Shown piece by piece: positions 24,046 to 32,521 of a stretch of 64,000 bases of DNA. The translations under genes and the position numbers were made by a program. The stretch is from NCBI RefSeq assembly GCF_001729745.1, contig NZ_CP017186.1:4092001-4156000 (forward strand), read 5' to 3'. Within the stretch, counting starts at the first letter, position 1, and each line of letters opens with the position of its first letter. The notes under the pieces are model-generated. The model was not told the origin of the DNA and did not search any database. It saw only the letters and a list, made by a program, of their open reading frames with translations. Source of the DNA: Enterobacter hormaechei subsp. hoffmannii. Its GTDB lineage: Bacteria; Pseudomonadota; Gammaproteobacteria; Enterobacterales; Enterobacteriaceae.

Positions 24046-24174
24046 TCCCCTCCCGGTTCTGTTTTTGTGTATTGTTGTCGTTTTGGGCTACCATGGCGGC
24101 CCGGTGGGGAAATTGGCCCACACCTTACATTATCATAATGACAAATTAACATAGTCGGAACATACGGCGCTTCT

Positions 24175-26079
24175 ATGATTGTTTTCTCCTCGTTACAAAT
24201 TCGTCGCGGCGTGCGCGTCCTGCTGGATAACGCGACTGCTACCATCAACCCGGGCCAGAAAGTGGGGCTGGTCGGCAAAAACGGCTGCGGTAAATCCACC
24301 CTGCTGGCACTGCTGAAAAACGAGATAAGCGCGGATGGCGGGAACTTTACCTTCCCGGGCAACTGGCAGCTCGCCTGGGTAAACCAGGAGACCCCCGCGC
24401 TGAGCGAACCGGCGCTCGACTATGTTATCGACGGCGACCGTGAATACCGCAAGCTCGAAGCGGAGCTCAACGCCGCCAACGAACGCAACGACGGCCACGC
24501 CATCGCCACCGTCCACGGCAAGCTGGACGCCATCGACGCCTGGACCATTCGCTCCCGCGCCTCCAGCCTGCTGCACGGCCTGGGCTTCAGCAACGAACAG
24601 CTTGAACGCCCGGTGAGCGATTTCTCGGGTGGCTGGCGTATGCGCCTTAACCTGGCGCAGGCGCTGATCTGCCGCTCTGACCTCCTGCTGCTCGATGAAC
24701 CGACCAACCACCTCGATCTCGATGCGGTTATTTGGCTGGAGAAGTGGCTCAAGAGCTATCAGGGCACTCTGATTCTGATCTCCCACGACCGCGACTTCCT
24801 CGACCCGGTGGTGGATAAAATCATTCATATCGAACAGCAAAGCCTGTTCGAGTACACCGGCAACTACAGCTCTTTCGAGCGCCAGCGCGCGACGCGCCTC
24901 GCCCAGCAGCAGGCGATGTATGAAAGCCAGCAGCAGCGCGTGGCGCACTTGCAAAGCTTTGTGGATCGCTTCAAGGCCAAGGCGTCAAAAGCCAAGCAGG
25001 CGCAGAGCCGCGTCAAAATGCTGGAACGCATGGAGATGATTGCCCCCGCGCACGTGGATAACCCGTTCCACTTCAGCTTCCGCGAGCCGGAGAGCCTGCC
25101 GAACCCGCTGCTGAAGATGGAAAAAGTGAGCGCGGGCTATGGCGATCGCATTATTCTCGACTCTATCAAGCTCAACCTGGTGCCGGGTTCACGCATAGGT
25201 CTGCTGGGGCGTAACGGCGCCGGTAAATCGACGCTGATCAAGCTGCTGGCGGGCGAGCTTAACCCGGTCAGCGGCGAAATCGGGCTGGCGAAGGGCATCA
25301 AGCTTGGCTACTTCGCTCAGCATCAGCTGGAATTTTTACGCGCCGATGAATCGCCGATCCAGCACCTGGCGCGCCTGGCGCCGCAGGAGATGGAGCAGAA
25401 GCTGCGCGACTACCTCGGCGGCTTTGGCTTCCAGGGCGATAAGGTGACTGAAAATACAGCGCGTTTCTCCGGCGGCGAAAAAGCGCGTCTGGTGCTGGCG
25501 CTGATCGTCTGGCAGCGTCCAAACCTGCTGCTGCTCGATGAACCGACCAACCACCTCGATCTCGACATGCGTCAGGCGCTGACCGAAGCGCTGATCGAGT
25601 TCGAAGGGGCGCTGGTTGTCGTTTCGCACGATCGCCACCTGATCCGCTCCACCACCGACGATCTCTATCTGGTTCACGGCGGCAAAGTGGAACCGTTCGA
25701 CGGCGACCTGGAAGATTACCAGCAGTGGCTGACGGACGTGCAGAAGCAGGAAAACCAGCCGGAAGAGTCAGCGAAAGACAACGCCAACAGCGCCCAGGCG
25801 CGTAGAGACCAGAAGCGCCGTGAAGCGGAACTGCGCACCCAGACTCAGCCGCTGCGTAAAGAGATTACCCGTCTCGAAAAAGAGATGGAAAAGCTTAACG
25901 CCACGCTTGCCGCCGTCGAAGAGAAGCTGGGCGACAGCGAACTGTACGATCAGAGCCGCAAAGCGGAGCTGACGGACTGTCTGCAAACGCAGGCGAAAAC
26001 TAAATCCAGTCTCGAAGAGTGCGAAATGGCATGGCTGGACGCGCAGGAACAGCTGGAAGCGATGCTGCAAGCCGACTAA
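24175..26079 (+). CDS. yheS: ABC-F family ATPase YheS
   Basis: YheS (634 residues) has two ABC cassettes and no membrane segments, the ABC-F plan of ribosome-associated factors. Walker A motifs G-K-N-G-C-G-K-S-T (about 34) and G-R-N-G-A-G-K-S-T (about 345), signature S-G-G at about 155 and 430, and two copies of L-L-L-D-E-P-T-N-H-L-D are present. A charged coiled-coil C-terminus runs from about 525. It is divergent from kefG. In E. coli yheT follows; here the mdc island starts 15 nt later. Confidence 0.96.
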   Translation: MIVFSSLQIRRGVRVLLDNATATINPGQKVGLVGKNGCGKSTLLALLKNEISADGGNFTFPGNWQLAWVNQETPALSEPALDYVIDGDREYRKLEAELNAANERNDGHAIATVHGKLDAIDAWTIRSRASSLLHGLGFSNEQLERPVSDFSGGWRMRLNLAQALICRSDLLLLDEPTNHLDLDAVIWLEKWLKSYQGTLILISHDRDFLDPVVDKIIHIEQQSLFEYTGNYSSFERQRATRLAQQQAMYESQQQRVAHLQSFVDRFKAKASKAKQAQSRVKMLERMEMIAPAHVDNPFHFSFREPESLPNPLLKMEKVSAGYGDRIILDSIKLNLVPGSRIGLLGRNGAGKSTLIKLLAGELNPVSGEIGLAKGIKLGYFAQHQLEFLRADESPIQHLARLAPQEMEQKLRDYLGGFGFQGDKVTENTARFSGGEKARLVLALIVWQRPNLLLLDEPTNHLDLDMRQALTEALIEFEGALVVVSHDRHLIRSTTDDLYLVHGGKVEPFDGDLEDYQQWLTDVQKQENQPEESAKDNANSAQARRDQKRREAELRTQTQPLRKEITRLEKEMEKLNATLAAVEEKLGDSELYDQSRKAELTDCLQTQAKTKSSLEECEMAWLDAQEQLEAMLQAD

Positions 26080-26094
26080 CACGCCGGGAGGGTT

Positions 26095-27027
26095 ATGGGC
26101 TTCGATACCACGAGCGAGATTACATTCCGTAAGCTCAGCATCTTCATGACGTTCATGGACAAGGGCAATATCGCACGTACCGCCGAAACGCTCGGCCTGA
26201 GCGGTGTCAGCGTGCACCGCGCGCTGCATACCCTCGAAGAGAACGTCCGCTGCCCGCTCTTTGCTCACAAAGGGCGTAACCTGATTGCCCTCCCCTCCGC
26301 GTGGACGCTGCTGGAGTATTGTCAGGAGGTGATGCAGGTGATGGAGCGCGGGCTGGAAGAGTCGCGCAAGATTGCCGGTATCGGCCAGGGACGGTTGCGC
26401 GTCGGTACGCTTTACTCGCTGACGCTGGAAACCGTGCCGCGCCTGATAATGGGCATGAAGCTGCGCCGTCCGGATCTGGAGATGGATCTGACGATGGGCT
26501 CGAACGAAACCCTGCTCCATATGCTGGATGAGGGGTCGCTGGATGCGATTTTAATCTCTATCTCCGAGAGCGATATCGACCGTAACAGCCTCGAAGTGCT
26601 GCCCCTGTTCCATGACGATATTTTCCTTGCCGCACCGGCCTCTGCCACACTGAATACCAGCGGTCCCGCCGATCTGCGTGACTATAAAGATCAGAAGTTT
26701 GTCGCCCTCGCGGAAGGGTTCGCCACTTACGCCGGGTTTCAGGAAGCGTTTCATATTGCCGGTTTCGAGCCGGAGATTGTGACGCGGGTAAACGATATTT
26801 TCTCGATGCTGAGCCTGGTGCAGGCGGGGGTCGGGTTTACGCTGATGCCGGGCAGGATGAAGAAAGTGTACGAAAATTCGGTGCAGCTACTGAAGCTGGC
26901 ACAGCCGTACCAGATGCAGCAGCTGATTGCGATCGTCTTTGCCCGCAACCGCGAGCAGGATCCGAGCCTGCGGGCATTGGCCGCGGAAGGGCGGATGTAT
27001 GCCAGAAGTTTGCAGGACGGAGCCTGA
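26095..27027 (+). CDS. mdcR: LysR family regulator of malonate use
   Basis: MdcR is a 310-residue LysR-type activator. The N-terminal winged helix-turn-helix has I-A-R-T-A-E-T-L-G-L-S-G-V-S-V-H at about 24-39, and the two-lobed ligand domain spans about 95-300. In Klebsiella MdcR activates mdcA and represses itself. Here it reads toward the end of the mdc operon, the same arrangement as recalled for Klebsiella. It starts 15 nt after yheS with SD GGGAGG, so it may partly share the yheS transcript. Confidence 0.9.
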   Translation: MGFDTTSEITFRKLSIFMTFMDKGNIARTAETLGLSGVSVHRALHTLEENVRCPLFAHKGRNLIALPSAWTLLEYCQEVMQVMERGLEESRKIAGIGQGRLRVGTLYSLTLETVPRLIMGMKLRRPDLEMDLTMGSNETLLHMLDEGSLDAILISISESDIDRNSLEVLPLFHDDIFLAAPASATLNTSGPADLRDYKDQKFVALAEGFATYAGFQEAFHIAGFEPEIVTRVNDIFSMLSLVQAGVGFTLMPGRMKKVYENSVQLLKLAQPYQMQQLIAIVFARNREQDPSLRALAAEGRMYARSLQDGA

Positions 27028-27032
27028 GGCCT

Positions 27033-27122
27033 TGCCGGGTGGCGACGCGTTGCGTCTTACCCGGCCTACAAAATAATACAACCGAACCCGTAGGCCCGGT
27101 AAGGCGCAGCCGCCACCGGGCA
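27033..27122. repeat. paired REP elements (BIME)
   Basis: Two inverted REP-type palindromes lie between the convergent mdcR and mdcH ends: TGCCGGGTGGCG...TTACCCGGCCTAC and its mirror GTAGGCCCGGTAAGGCGCAGCCGCCACCGGGCA. The same family recurs at 36550, 49751 and 62477. Confidence 0.88.
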
Positions 27123-27129
27123 AAAAAAC

Positions 27130-28026
27130 TCACGCACGAAGCCGCCCCGCCAGATGCACCGCCACGTCCACCCCGCTGCGCTCCAGCGAAATGGATTCGC
27201 CTTCCCACGCCGCCTGCCGCGTCAGGCAGGTTAATATGCCTCCCGGCGGCATCTCAATCGCCAGCCGCGCTTCACGCTCGTTAGCGGAAATCACCGCCTC
27301 CTGCCAGCGCACGGTTCGCGCCATGTTCATTGCCAGATCGTCGGCAATTTTCTCCGGCTGCCAGAGCACGCGTCCGGTACTGCCGCTCAGGTACGCGCAG
27401 CGGGGACGGGAAAGCGTGACCGATTCAAACGCCGCTGCCAGCTTCTTCGCCGGTTCCGCCAGCAGCGCGCAGTGCGATGGCACGCTCACCGCCAGCCGTT
27501 TGGCCTTGCTTGCGCCCTTCGCCAGCGCGCGCTCCGCCACCTGCGCCATACCTTCATCGGTTCCGGCAATCACGATCTGCGTTTCGGCGTTCAGGTTAGC
27601 GATATAGGTTCCAGTCCCCTGAATCAGGTTTTCCACCTGCGGCAGGGTCAACCCCATAATCGCCGTCAGGCCGTAGCCGTGCGGATACGCCTGCTCCATC
27701 AAATCACCGCGCAGCGCCACCAGCTTCAGCGCATCCGTAAAGTCCAGCGAGCCTGCGATAACCGCCGCAGGATAAGCGCCAATGGACAGACCGCTTACAA
27801 TATCCGGCGACACGCCGCGACGTTCCAGCTCGCGCGCCCAGGCCACGCCGGCAATCAGCAGTGAAAGCTGAACCGCACGGGTGTGGGTTAACGAGGATGC
27901 GCTGTCCAGGGTATCGACTTCCGCCCCCAGCACAGCACGGGCCTGCTCCAGCTCCGTTCCCGGCAGGTTTTGCAGCATACCTTCGTGCTGTGTGCCCTGC
28001 CCCGGAAAGGTAAACAGTATTTTCAT
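27130..28026 (-). CDS. mdcH: malonate decarboxylase malonyl-transferase (epsilon) subunit
   Basis: MdcH (298 residues from M-K-I-L-F-T-F-P-G-Q-G) is a FabD-like acyltransferase that loads malonyl groups from malonyl-CoA onto the MdcC prosthetic group, priming the enzyme. The G-Q-G-T-Q motif is at 9-13 and the catalytic G-L-S-I-G serine is S81. The upstream in-frame extension lies in mdcG and is rejected; the ATG shares a base with the mdcG stop (TAATG). Confidence 0.93.
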   Translation of the reverse strand: MKILFTFPGQGTQHEGMLQNLPGTELEQARAVLGAEVDTLDSASSLTHTRAVQLSLLIAGVAWARELERRGVSPDIVSGLSIGAYPAAVIAGSLDFTDALKLVALRGDLMEQAYPHGYGLTAIMGLTLPQVENLIQGTGTYIANLNAETQIVIAGTDEGMAQVAERALAKGASKAKRLAVSVPSHCALLAEPAKKLAAAFESVTLSRPRCAYLSGSTGRVLWQPEKIADDLAMNMARTVRWQEAVISANEREARLAIEMPPGGILTCLTRQAAWEGESISLERSGVDVAVHLAGRLRA

Positions 28027-28643
28027 TACTCCTCCCTGTGCCATGGATCCGCTACCAGGCGCGGTCCACATTGCGTTTTTAGCAGCGTTTTGCCGTCGCG
28101 TAACCATTCTGCCAGCGCGAATCCGCCCTCGGGCGTGTCCACCTGCGTATCCACCCGGCACAACGCACGGCTGAGCTGAGCCTGCCAGTCAGTAAACGCC
28201 TCAGGGGAAACGGTACGCGGGGCGCGGATCAGCAGATCGAGATCGCTATCGGCGTGGATCACCGGAATGCCGGTCGCCAGCGCGTAACCCGTACTGCCGG
28301 TTATCCCCCACGTCCACGGCCACGACTGCTGCGCAAGCTGAAGCGCCACCTGAACCGGCGGCTGAGTGACAAACGGCGAACGCAGCAGGTCGGCGGCAAC
28401 GCTCAACTCTTCGGGCGACACCACGCGCAACACGTTCTCAGGCTTCACCCATCCGACCGCCCGCTGGTCGCGGCGCAATCCGCGCACGCCAACGGGAATA
28501 CGGCCTTCATTATCAACATCACGCCGCACCACTACCGGTAGCCCGGTATGCCAGGCCGCATCTACCCAGGATTCGGTAATCCCTTCCAGGGCGTCCCGCG
28601 CGGTAAGCCAGATGAGGTCGTGTGGGCGTAATGTTGTGGTCAT
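28026..28643 (-). CDS. mdcG: malonate decarboxylase holo-ACP synthase (phosphoribosyl-dephospho-CoA transferase)
   Basis: MdcG (205 residues from M-T-T-T-L-R-P-H-D-L-I-W-L) attaches the 2'-(5''-phosphoribosyl)-3'-dephospho-CoA group to MdcC. The nucleotidyltransferase pair of acids is visible in H-A-D-S-D-L-D-L-L. It starts 2 nt from the mdcF stop and overlaps mdcH, so it belongs to the same transcript. Confidence 0.92.
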   Translation of the reverse strand: MTTTLRPHDLIWLTARDALEGITESWVDAAWHTGLPVVVRRDVDNEGRIPVGVRGLRRDQRAVGWVKPENVLRVVSPEELSVAADLLRSPFVTQPPVQVALQLAQQSWPWTWGITGSTGYALATGIPVIHADSDLDLLIRAPRTVSPEAFTDWQAQLSRALCRVDTQVDTPEGGFALAEWLRDGKTLLKTQCGPRLVADPWHREE

Positions 28644-28645
28644 AA

Positions 28646-29605
28646 TTACATTCCTGAAGTCAGCGAGATAAACAGCGGCAGCGACAGAATACACAGTATG
28701 GAGCTCAACAGCAGCACGGCTTCAGCATCCGGCGACTGCACGCCAAAGCGGTTACCGAACACCACGCCAAAGAAGCCCGCAGACAGCGCAATCATCAGGA
28801 TGGCGGTGATCGCCACGGAGCCGTGCAGACCGAAGATTAAAACGATACCCCAGGCAATCGCTGGCTGGATCAGCAGCTTGGCGATAGTGGAAGTGATCAC
28901 CATGGTGTTGATCTGAAGCTTACGCGCGGAGAGGATCACCCCGGTCAGGAACAGCGCCGCAGCGGTCGCGGACAGTCCCAGTGGTTTAATCGCCGCCAGT
29001 ACCAGCTCTGGCATTTTGATGCCGATAGCGGACAGGATCACACCCAGCAGCGGGCCCATCACGATCGGTTTTTTAATGGAGCGCCACATCAGCACCGGCA
29101 GCATGGAAAGCGTTGAACCGGAGTTATTGCCCTCGGCGCGCGCTTTTTCACGCTCCAGAATAAGCAGGCAGAACGGGGTCATCAGCACCGAACCACAGGC
29201 GATGGAGACCGCCACGGAGAGTGAAGTAGAAGAACTTTCACCCAGCACGCTGCCCAGAATCGGCAGGCCGAGCGCCGCATAGTTTGGCAGAGCGACGGTC
29301 AGCGTCAGTACGGCTGCATCCTGCGGAGATTTTTTAAAGACTTTGGTGGCGAGGAAGTAGATGGCCGCATAGGTGATCCACATCGCCAGGGTGAGCACCA
29401 GGATCAGCGGCGACTGCGCCACAATGCCGGTCCACGGGGTTTGCACGGTGGCGCTGAACAGCGCGGCAGGGAGTGCAAAATCCATAACGAAGATATTCAG
29501 CAGGGAAACATTTTTGTTATCGACCATCTTTGCTTTACCGGCCCAGAATCCCAGCAGCATGATGACGAAAATCGGTGCAAGAGCATGAACAATTACGTAA
29601 GTCAT
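28646..29605 (-). CDS. mdcF: malonate transporter, auxin efflux carrier family
   Basis: This 319-residue membrane protein of the AEC (auxin efflux carrier) family has about ten hydrophobic segments in two groups separated by a hydrophilic loop near residues 150-170 (E-R-E-K-A-R-A-E-G). By family and position it takes up malonate for the decarboxylase. Some mdc operons carry mdcL/M instead; this one has the Klebsiella-type mdcF. A 123-nt gap with a hairpin separates it from mdcE. Confidence 0.88.
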   Translation of the reverse strand: MTYVIVHALAPIFVIMLLGFWAGKAKMVDNKNVSLLNIFVMDFALPAALFSATVQTPWTGIVAQSPLILVLTLAMWITYAAIYFLATKVFKKSPQDAAVLTLTVALPNYAALGLPILGSVLGESSSTSLSVAVSIACGSVLMTPFCLLILEREKARAEGNNSGSTLSMLPVLMWRSIKKPIVMGPLLGVILSAIGIKMPELVLAAIKPLGLSATAAALFLTGVILSARKLQINTMVITSTIAKLLIQPAIAWGIVLIFGLHGSVAITAILMIALSAGFFGVVFGNRFGVQSPDAEAVLLLSSILCILSLPLFISLTSGM

Positions 29606-29728
29606 AAATCACCTGTAGTAAAAAAGTTTAAGCACTGGCGCGATGTTTATTATTTTCAGGATGCAGGTTCCCGCGTGGACGCAACGGGCGCGCCCACGGG
29701 GTAATGCATCTGGCAGGTCTCTTTTTAC
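29606..29728 (-). repeat. mdcE-mdcF intercistronic region with hairpin
   Basis: The only sizeable gap in the mdc operon. It holds a GC-rich stem (CGTGGACGC at 29674-29682 with GCGCCCACG at 29690-29698, one A-C mismatch) with a 7-nt loop. No T run follows on the minus strand, so it may stabilise the upstream mRNA or lower mdcFGH expression rather than end transcription. Confidence 0.5.
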
Positions 29729-30529
29729 TTACCAGCTGGCTCGCATACGTTCACGTACGAGCGCCGAGCTGCGGCGGTTGTCAGCACCCAGACGGTTTTT
29801 CAACGTGGTGTCCTGACGAGCGTCGCTGATGGCCTGTTGCAGGGTAGTTTTCACCCGCGTCAGATCGCTTTCGGAAGGGGCATCCGGGTTGCTGATATCC
29901 AGCAGGTCGGAGAGCAGCCCCAGCGTGGCGTAGTTGCTGATGTCGTACGCCATTGGCGGAATGGTTGCCGCCAGTTTTTCCAGCGCCTCCACGGTACGCA
30001 GCGTAATGCGCGCCGCAGACTCTTTGCCCATGGCATGGATCAGCACGCCTTTATCGTTGAAGGCAATCAGGCGGTTGGCCTGGTAGCCGTGCGCCAGAAA
30101 CGCGCCGGACATGGCCTTACCGACGATAAGACCAATCACCGGATGCCCCGCCAGCCGCGCATTGGCATAGGCGGCAGCGGCGCCGGCCAGCGCCTGGTGG
30201 ATACCAAACGCCTCTTCGCGACGGCCATAGGCCTGGCTTGGGACATCGATCACCGCCACAATCGGGCGCTTCACGGCTTTATCGGCGTCAGCGGCGACGG
30301 TTTCGCTGACCACTTTTGCCAGCGTCCAGCCCTCCAGCAGCCCCACTTCCCCTTGCGCCGCGCGCGGGAAGTGGTTGTTGGCGTCCGGCACCACGGCGAC
30401 AAAGCGCACCGTTTCACCGTTCAGCTCGCCGTCTGCCGCCTGCACGGACGGGCATAACCCCTCCAGACGTTTCGCGTTCGGGGCCAGAGTTTCCAGCCAG
30501 AGTTCGCCACGGCTAATTGAGTTAGTCAT
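29729..30529 (-). CDS. mdcE: malonate decarboxylase gamma subunit
   Basis: MdcE (266 residues) forms with MdcD the malonyl-S-ACP decarboxylase core, a crotonase-fold carboxyltransferase pair. The segment G-L-I-V-G-K-A-M-S-G-A-F-L-A-H-G near residue 130 is typical. Two ATGs stand side by side (30532 and 30529). The second is preferred because it overlaps the mdcD stop as TGATG and has GGGAGG 7 nt upstream. Confidence 0.92.
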   Translation of the reverse strand: MTNSISRGELWLETLAPNAKRLEGLCPSVQAADGELNGETVRFVAVVPDANNHFPRAAQGEVGLLEGWTLAKVVSETVAADADKAVKRPIVAVIDVPSQAYGRREEAFGIHQALAGAAAAYANARLAGHPVIGLIVGKAMSGAFLAHGYQANRLIAFNDKGVLIHAMGKESAARITLRTVEALEKLAATIPPMAYDISNYATLGLLSDLLDISNPDAPSESDLTRVKTTLQQAISDARQDTTLKNRLGADNRRSSALVRERMRASW

Positions 30530-31362
30530 CATTTCACCTCCCGGGCAAAAAGCGCTTTAATCTGTTCGGCATCGGCCTGTTTGCGGGTGTCGAAATTCGT
30601 CAGACGGTTCAGGTAATCGTCGTAGTTATCGGTGCGATGTTTCGCCGGTACGCCTTTGGCGATAGCCTCGTTCATCGCGGCTTTCACCGCGTTCACGCCG
30701 TCGCCCACCAGCGCGTCCACCAGCCCACTTTCATAGCGCACTTCGCCGCCGGTCATGCTCCAGATAAACGGACGGTCGCGGGAGTCATACTCTTCAATGC
30801 CCGCTTCCTGCTCAATAACCTGCGGGCCGTTGAGGCCAAGACGCGCTTCGCGGGTTACAATCAGGTAGCTGCACAGCGCCGCGGCGATAGACATCCCGCC
30901 GAAGCAGCCCACGGTCCCGGCGACAATCCCGACAACCGGGGTATAGCGACGCAGGTCAACGATCGCGGCGTGGATATCGGCAATCGCCGCCAGGCCAAGG
31001 TTGGCTTCCTGCAAACGTACGCCGCCGGTTTCGAGGCACAGTACCGCCTGAGTCGGAATGCCGTTGCGGTTATCTTCCGCCGCCAGCTCCAGCGCCGCCG
31101 CCATTTTGGCACCGGACACTTCGCCCATGCTGCCGCCCTGGAAGGTGCCTTCAATCGCCACCACCACTGCAGGCTGGCCGTTGATGGTCCCTTTCGCGAC
31201 TACCATGCCGTCATCGGCCTGAGGAACAATCCCCTGTGGCCCAAGCCACGGAGAGATAATGCCTTCAAACGGATCCAGCAGTTCGCGGTAGCTGCCGTCG
31301 TCGAGCAGCGCCTGCGCACGCTGGCGCGCTTTTAATTCGATAAAGCTGCTGTCATCACGCAT
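30529..31362 (-). CDS. mdcD: malonate decarboxylase beta subunit
   Basis: MdcD (277 residues) is the beta half of the decarboxylase, with the oxyanion-hole region G-T-V-G-C-F-G-G-M-S-I-A near residue 150. Together with MdcE it releases CO2 from malonyl-ACP, leaving acetyl-ACP. Its start overlaps mdcC by 8 nt. Confidence 0.94.
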   Translation of the reverse strand: MRDDSSFIELKARQRAQALLDDGSYRELLDPFEGIISPWLGPQGIVPQADDGMVVAKGTINGQPAVVVAIEGTFQGGSMGEVSGAKMAAALELAAEDNRNGIPTQAVLCLETGGVRLQEANLGLAAIADIHAAIVDLRRYTPVVGIVAGTVGCFGGMSIAAALCSYLIVTREARLGLNGPQVIEQEAGIEEYDSRDRPFIWSMTGGEVRYESGLVDALVGDGVNAVKAAMNEAIAKGVPAKHRTDNYDDYLNRLTNFDTRKQADAEQIKALFAREVK

Positions 31363-31654
31363 GGTTCACCCCTTCAAAAACCTGTTCGATACGAATGCGT
31401 GCCACGCCCGGCGTCGCGCCGAAGTCGTGGATGGTCAGCTTACCTGCGGGCAGGCTGCTGACGGTTTGCAGGCGATTGAACAACGCCTCCCAGCGCCCAC
31501 GGCTGTTGTCGACGGAGGTGGTGATATCAATGGTTAAGGTCTGGCCCGGTTCGGCGGTGAAAAGCACCTCCATATCCCCGGAACCGACTACCCCTGCCAG
31601 CGCCCTGCCGCTTACTTCGCGGCTGGCGGGCACGGTCAATGTGATTTTTTCCAT
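31355..31654 (-). CDS. mdcC: malonate decarboxylase acyl carrier protein (delta) subunit
   Basis: MdcC has 99 residues. The serine that carries the phosphoribosyl-dephospho-CoA group is S25, in G-V-V-G-S-G-D-M-E, exactly the position known in Klebsiella. It carries malonyl and acetyl groups between MdcA, MdcDE and MdcH. It lies 9 nt after mdcB. Confidence 0.95.
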   Translation of the reverse strand: MEKITLTVPASREVSGRALAGVVGSGDMEVLFTAEPGQTLTIDITTSVDNSRGRWEALFNRLQTVSSLPAGKLTIHDFGATPGVARIRIEQVFEGVNHA

Positions 31655-31663
31655 AACATCCTC

Positions 31664-32521
31664 TTAATGCTTTGAATAGGGCGTTTCGACGCGGTCAAGA
31701 AACAGCGTGGCGGCAAGCAGGTCTGCGGCTCCGCCCGGCGAGGCGTTAAGCGTCAGCATCTGACGGTCTAACCGCGCCAGCGCCTGCTGCCCCGCAAGTG
31801 TTGCGCATCCTCCCGCGTTCAGCACCGCACGGGCGCCGTTCTGCATGGCATCCAGCCCCTCCATGCCGGCGCGCGACAGCACGCAGGTGTCGGTGAGCGA
31901 GGTCATGATCGCCATCAGCGCGTCGAGTCTGGCCTGCGTTTCGCTGCTGCCGTTGAGACGGCTGAGGTGAAGCTGCGGCAGCGCGCGCTGCATGATGTGC
32001 GGAAACGCCTGCTGAGCCTCTTCACGCGCGCCCGGTACACGGTAGCGGTGCGTGACGCGTAACCCCTTGCTGAATACTTTCGGCGCCGCGTCATCCGGCA
32101 GTTTCGCCAGCTGAGCGGCGGTGTTCGCGACGGTTTGCGCCCGGGCATCGCCGCCCAGCATCGCCACCGCGCTCACCAGCAATCCCAGCGCCCAGATCGC
32201 GCCACGGTGTGTGTTCACGCCGTCGGTAGCGGCCATCATCTGCCGTTCGCCTTCACGACCCAGGCGGCCAACGGTTTGCCTGAGGGCAATATCCGCCGGA
32301 CGCTGCCAGCTCTGTTGCGCCAGCGCCTGAAACGTGGGGGTCAGGCTGTGAGCGGAGCGCTCCATCAGCGCAAGCGATAAATCGTGATGCGCGCCGTTCC
32401 CCCGGCTGTCCACCAGACCGGGCTTCGGGCTTAAACGTGCTTCGTCAATCAGACACTGCGTGGCGGTTCGCGCCAGCCATTCGGCACCGCCTTCAACCTG
32501 GATCTGGGGCAGAAGTTTCAT
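31664..32521 (-). CDS. mdcB: triphosphoribosyl-dephospho-CoA synthase
   Basis: MdcB (285 residues, CitG family) condenses ATP and dephospho-CoA to the prosthetic-group precursor used by MdcG. The motif K-P-G-L-V-D-S-R-G-N-G-A-H-H-D near residue 34 is the family signature. Its ATG shares a base with the mdcA stop (TAATG). Confidence 0.93.
   Translation of the reverse strand: MKLLPQIQVEGGAEWLARTATQCLIDEARLSPKPGLVDSRGNGAHHDLSLALMERSAHSLTPTFQALAQQSWQRPADIALRQTVGRLGREGERQMMAATDGVNTHRGAIWALGLLVSAVAMLGGDARAQTVANTAAQLAKLPDDAAPKVFSKGLRVTHRYRVPGAREEAQQAFPHIMQRALPQLHLSRLNGSSETQARLDALMAIMTSLTDTCVLSRAGMEGLDAMQNGARAVLNAGGCATLAGQQALARLDRQMLTLNASPGGAADLLAATLFLDRVETPYSKH

Noticed and set aside
30529..30532. 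mdcE might start one codon earlier at 30532
   Set aside because: The downstream ATG has the better distance to GGGAGG and the TGATG overlap; the difference is a single methionine.
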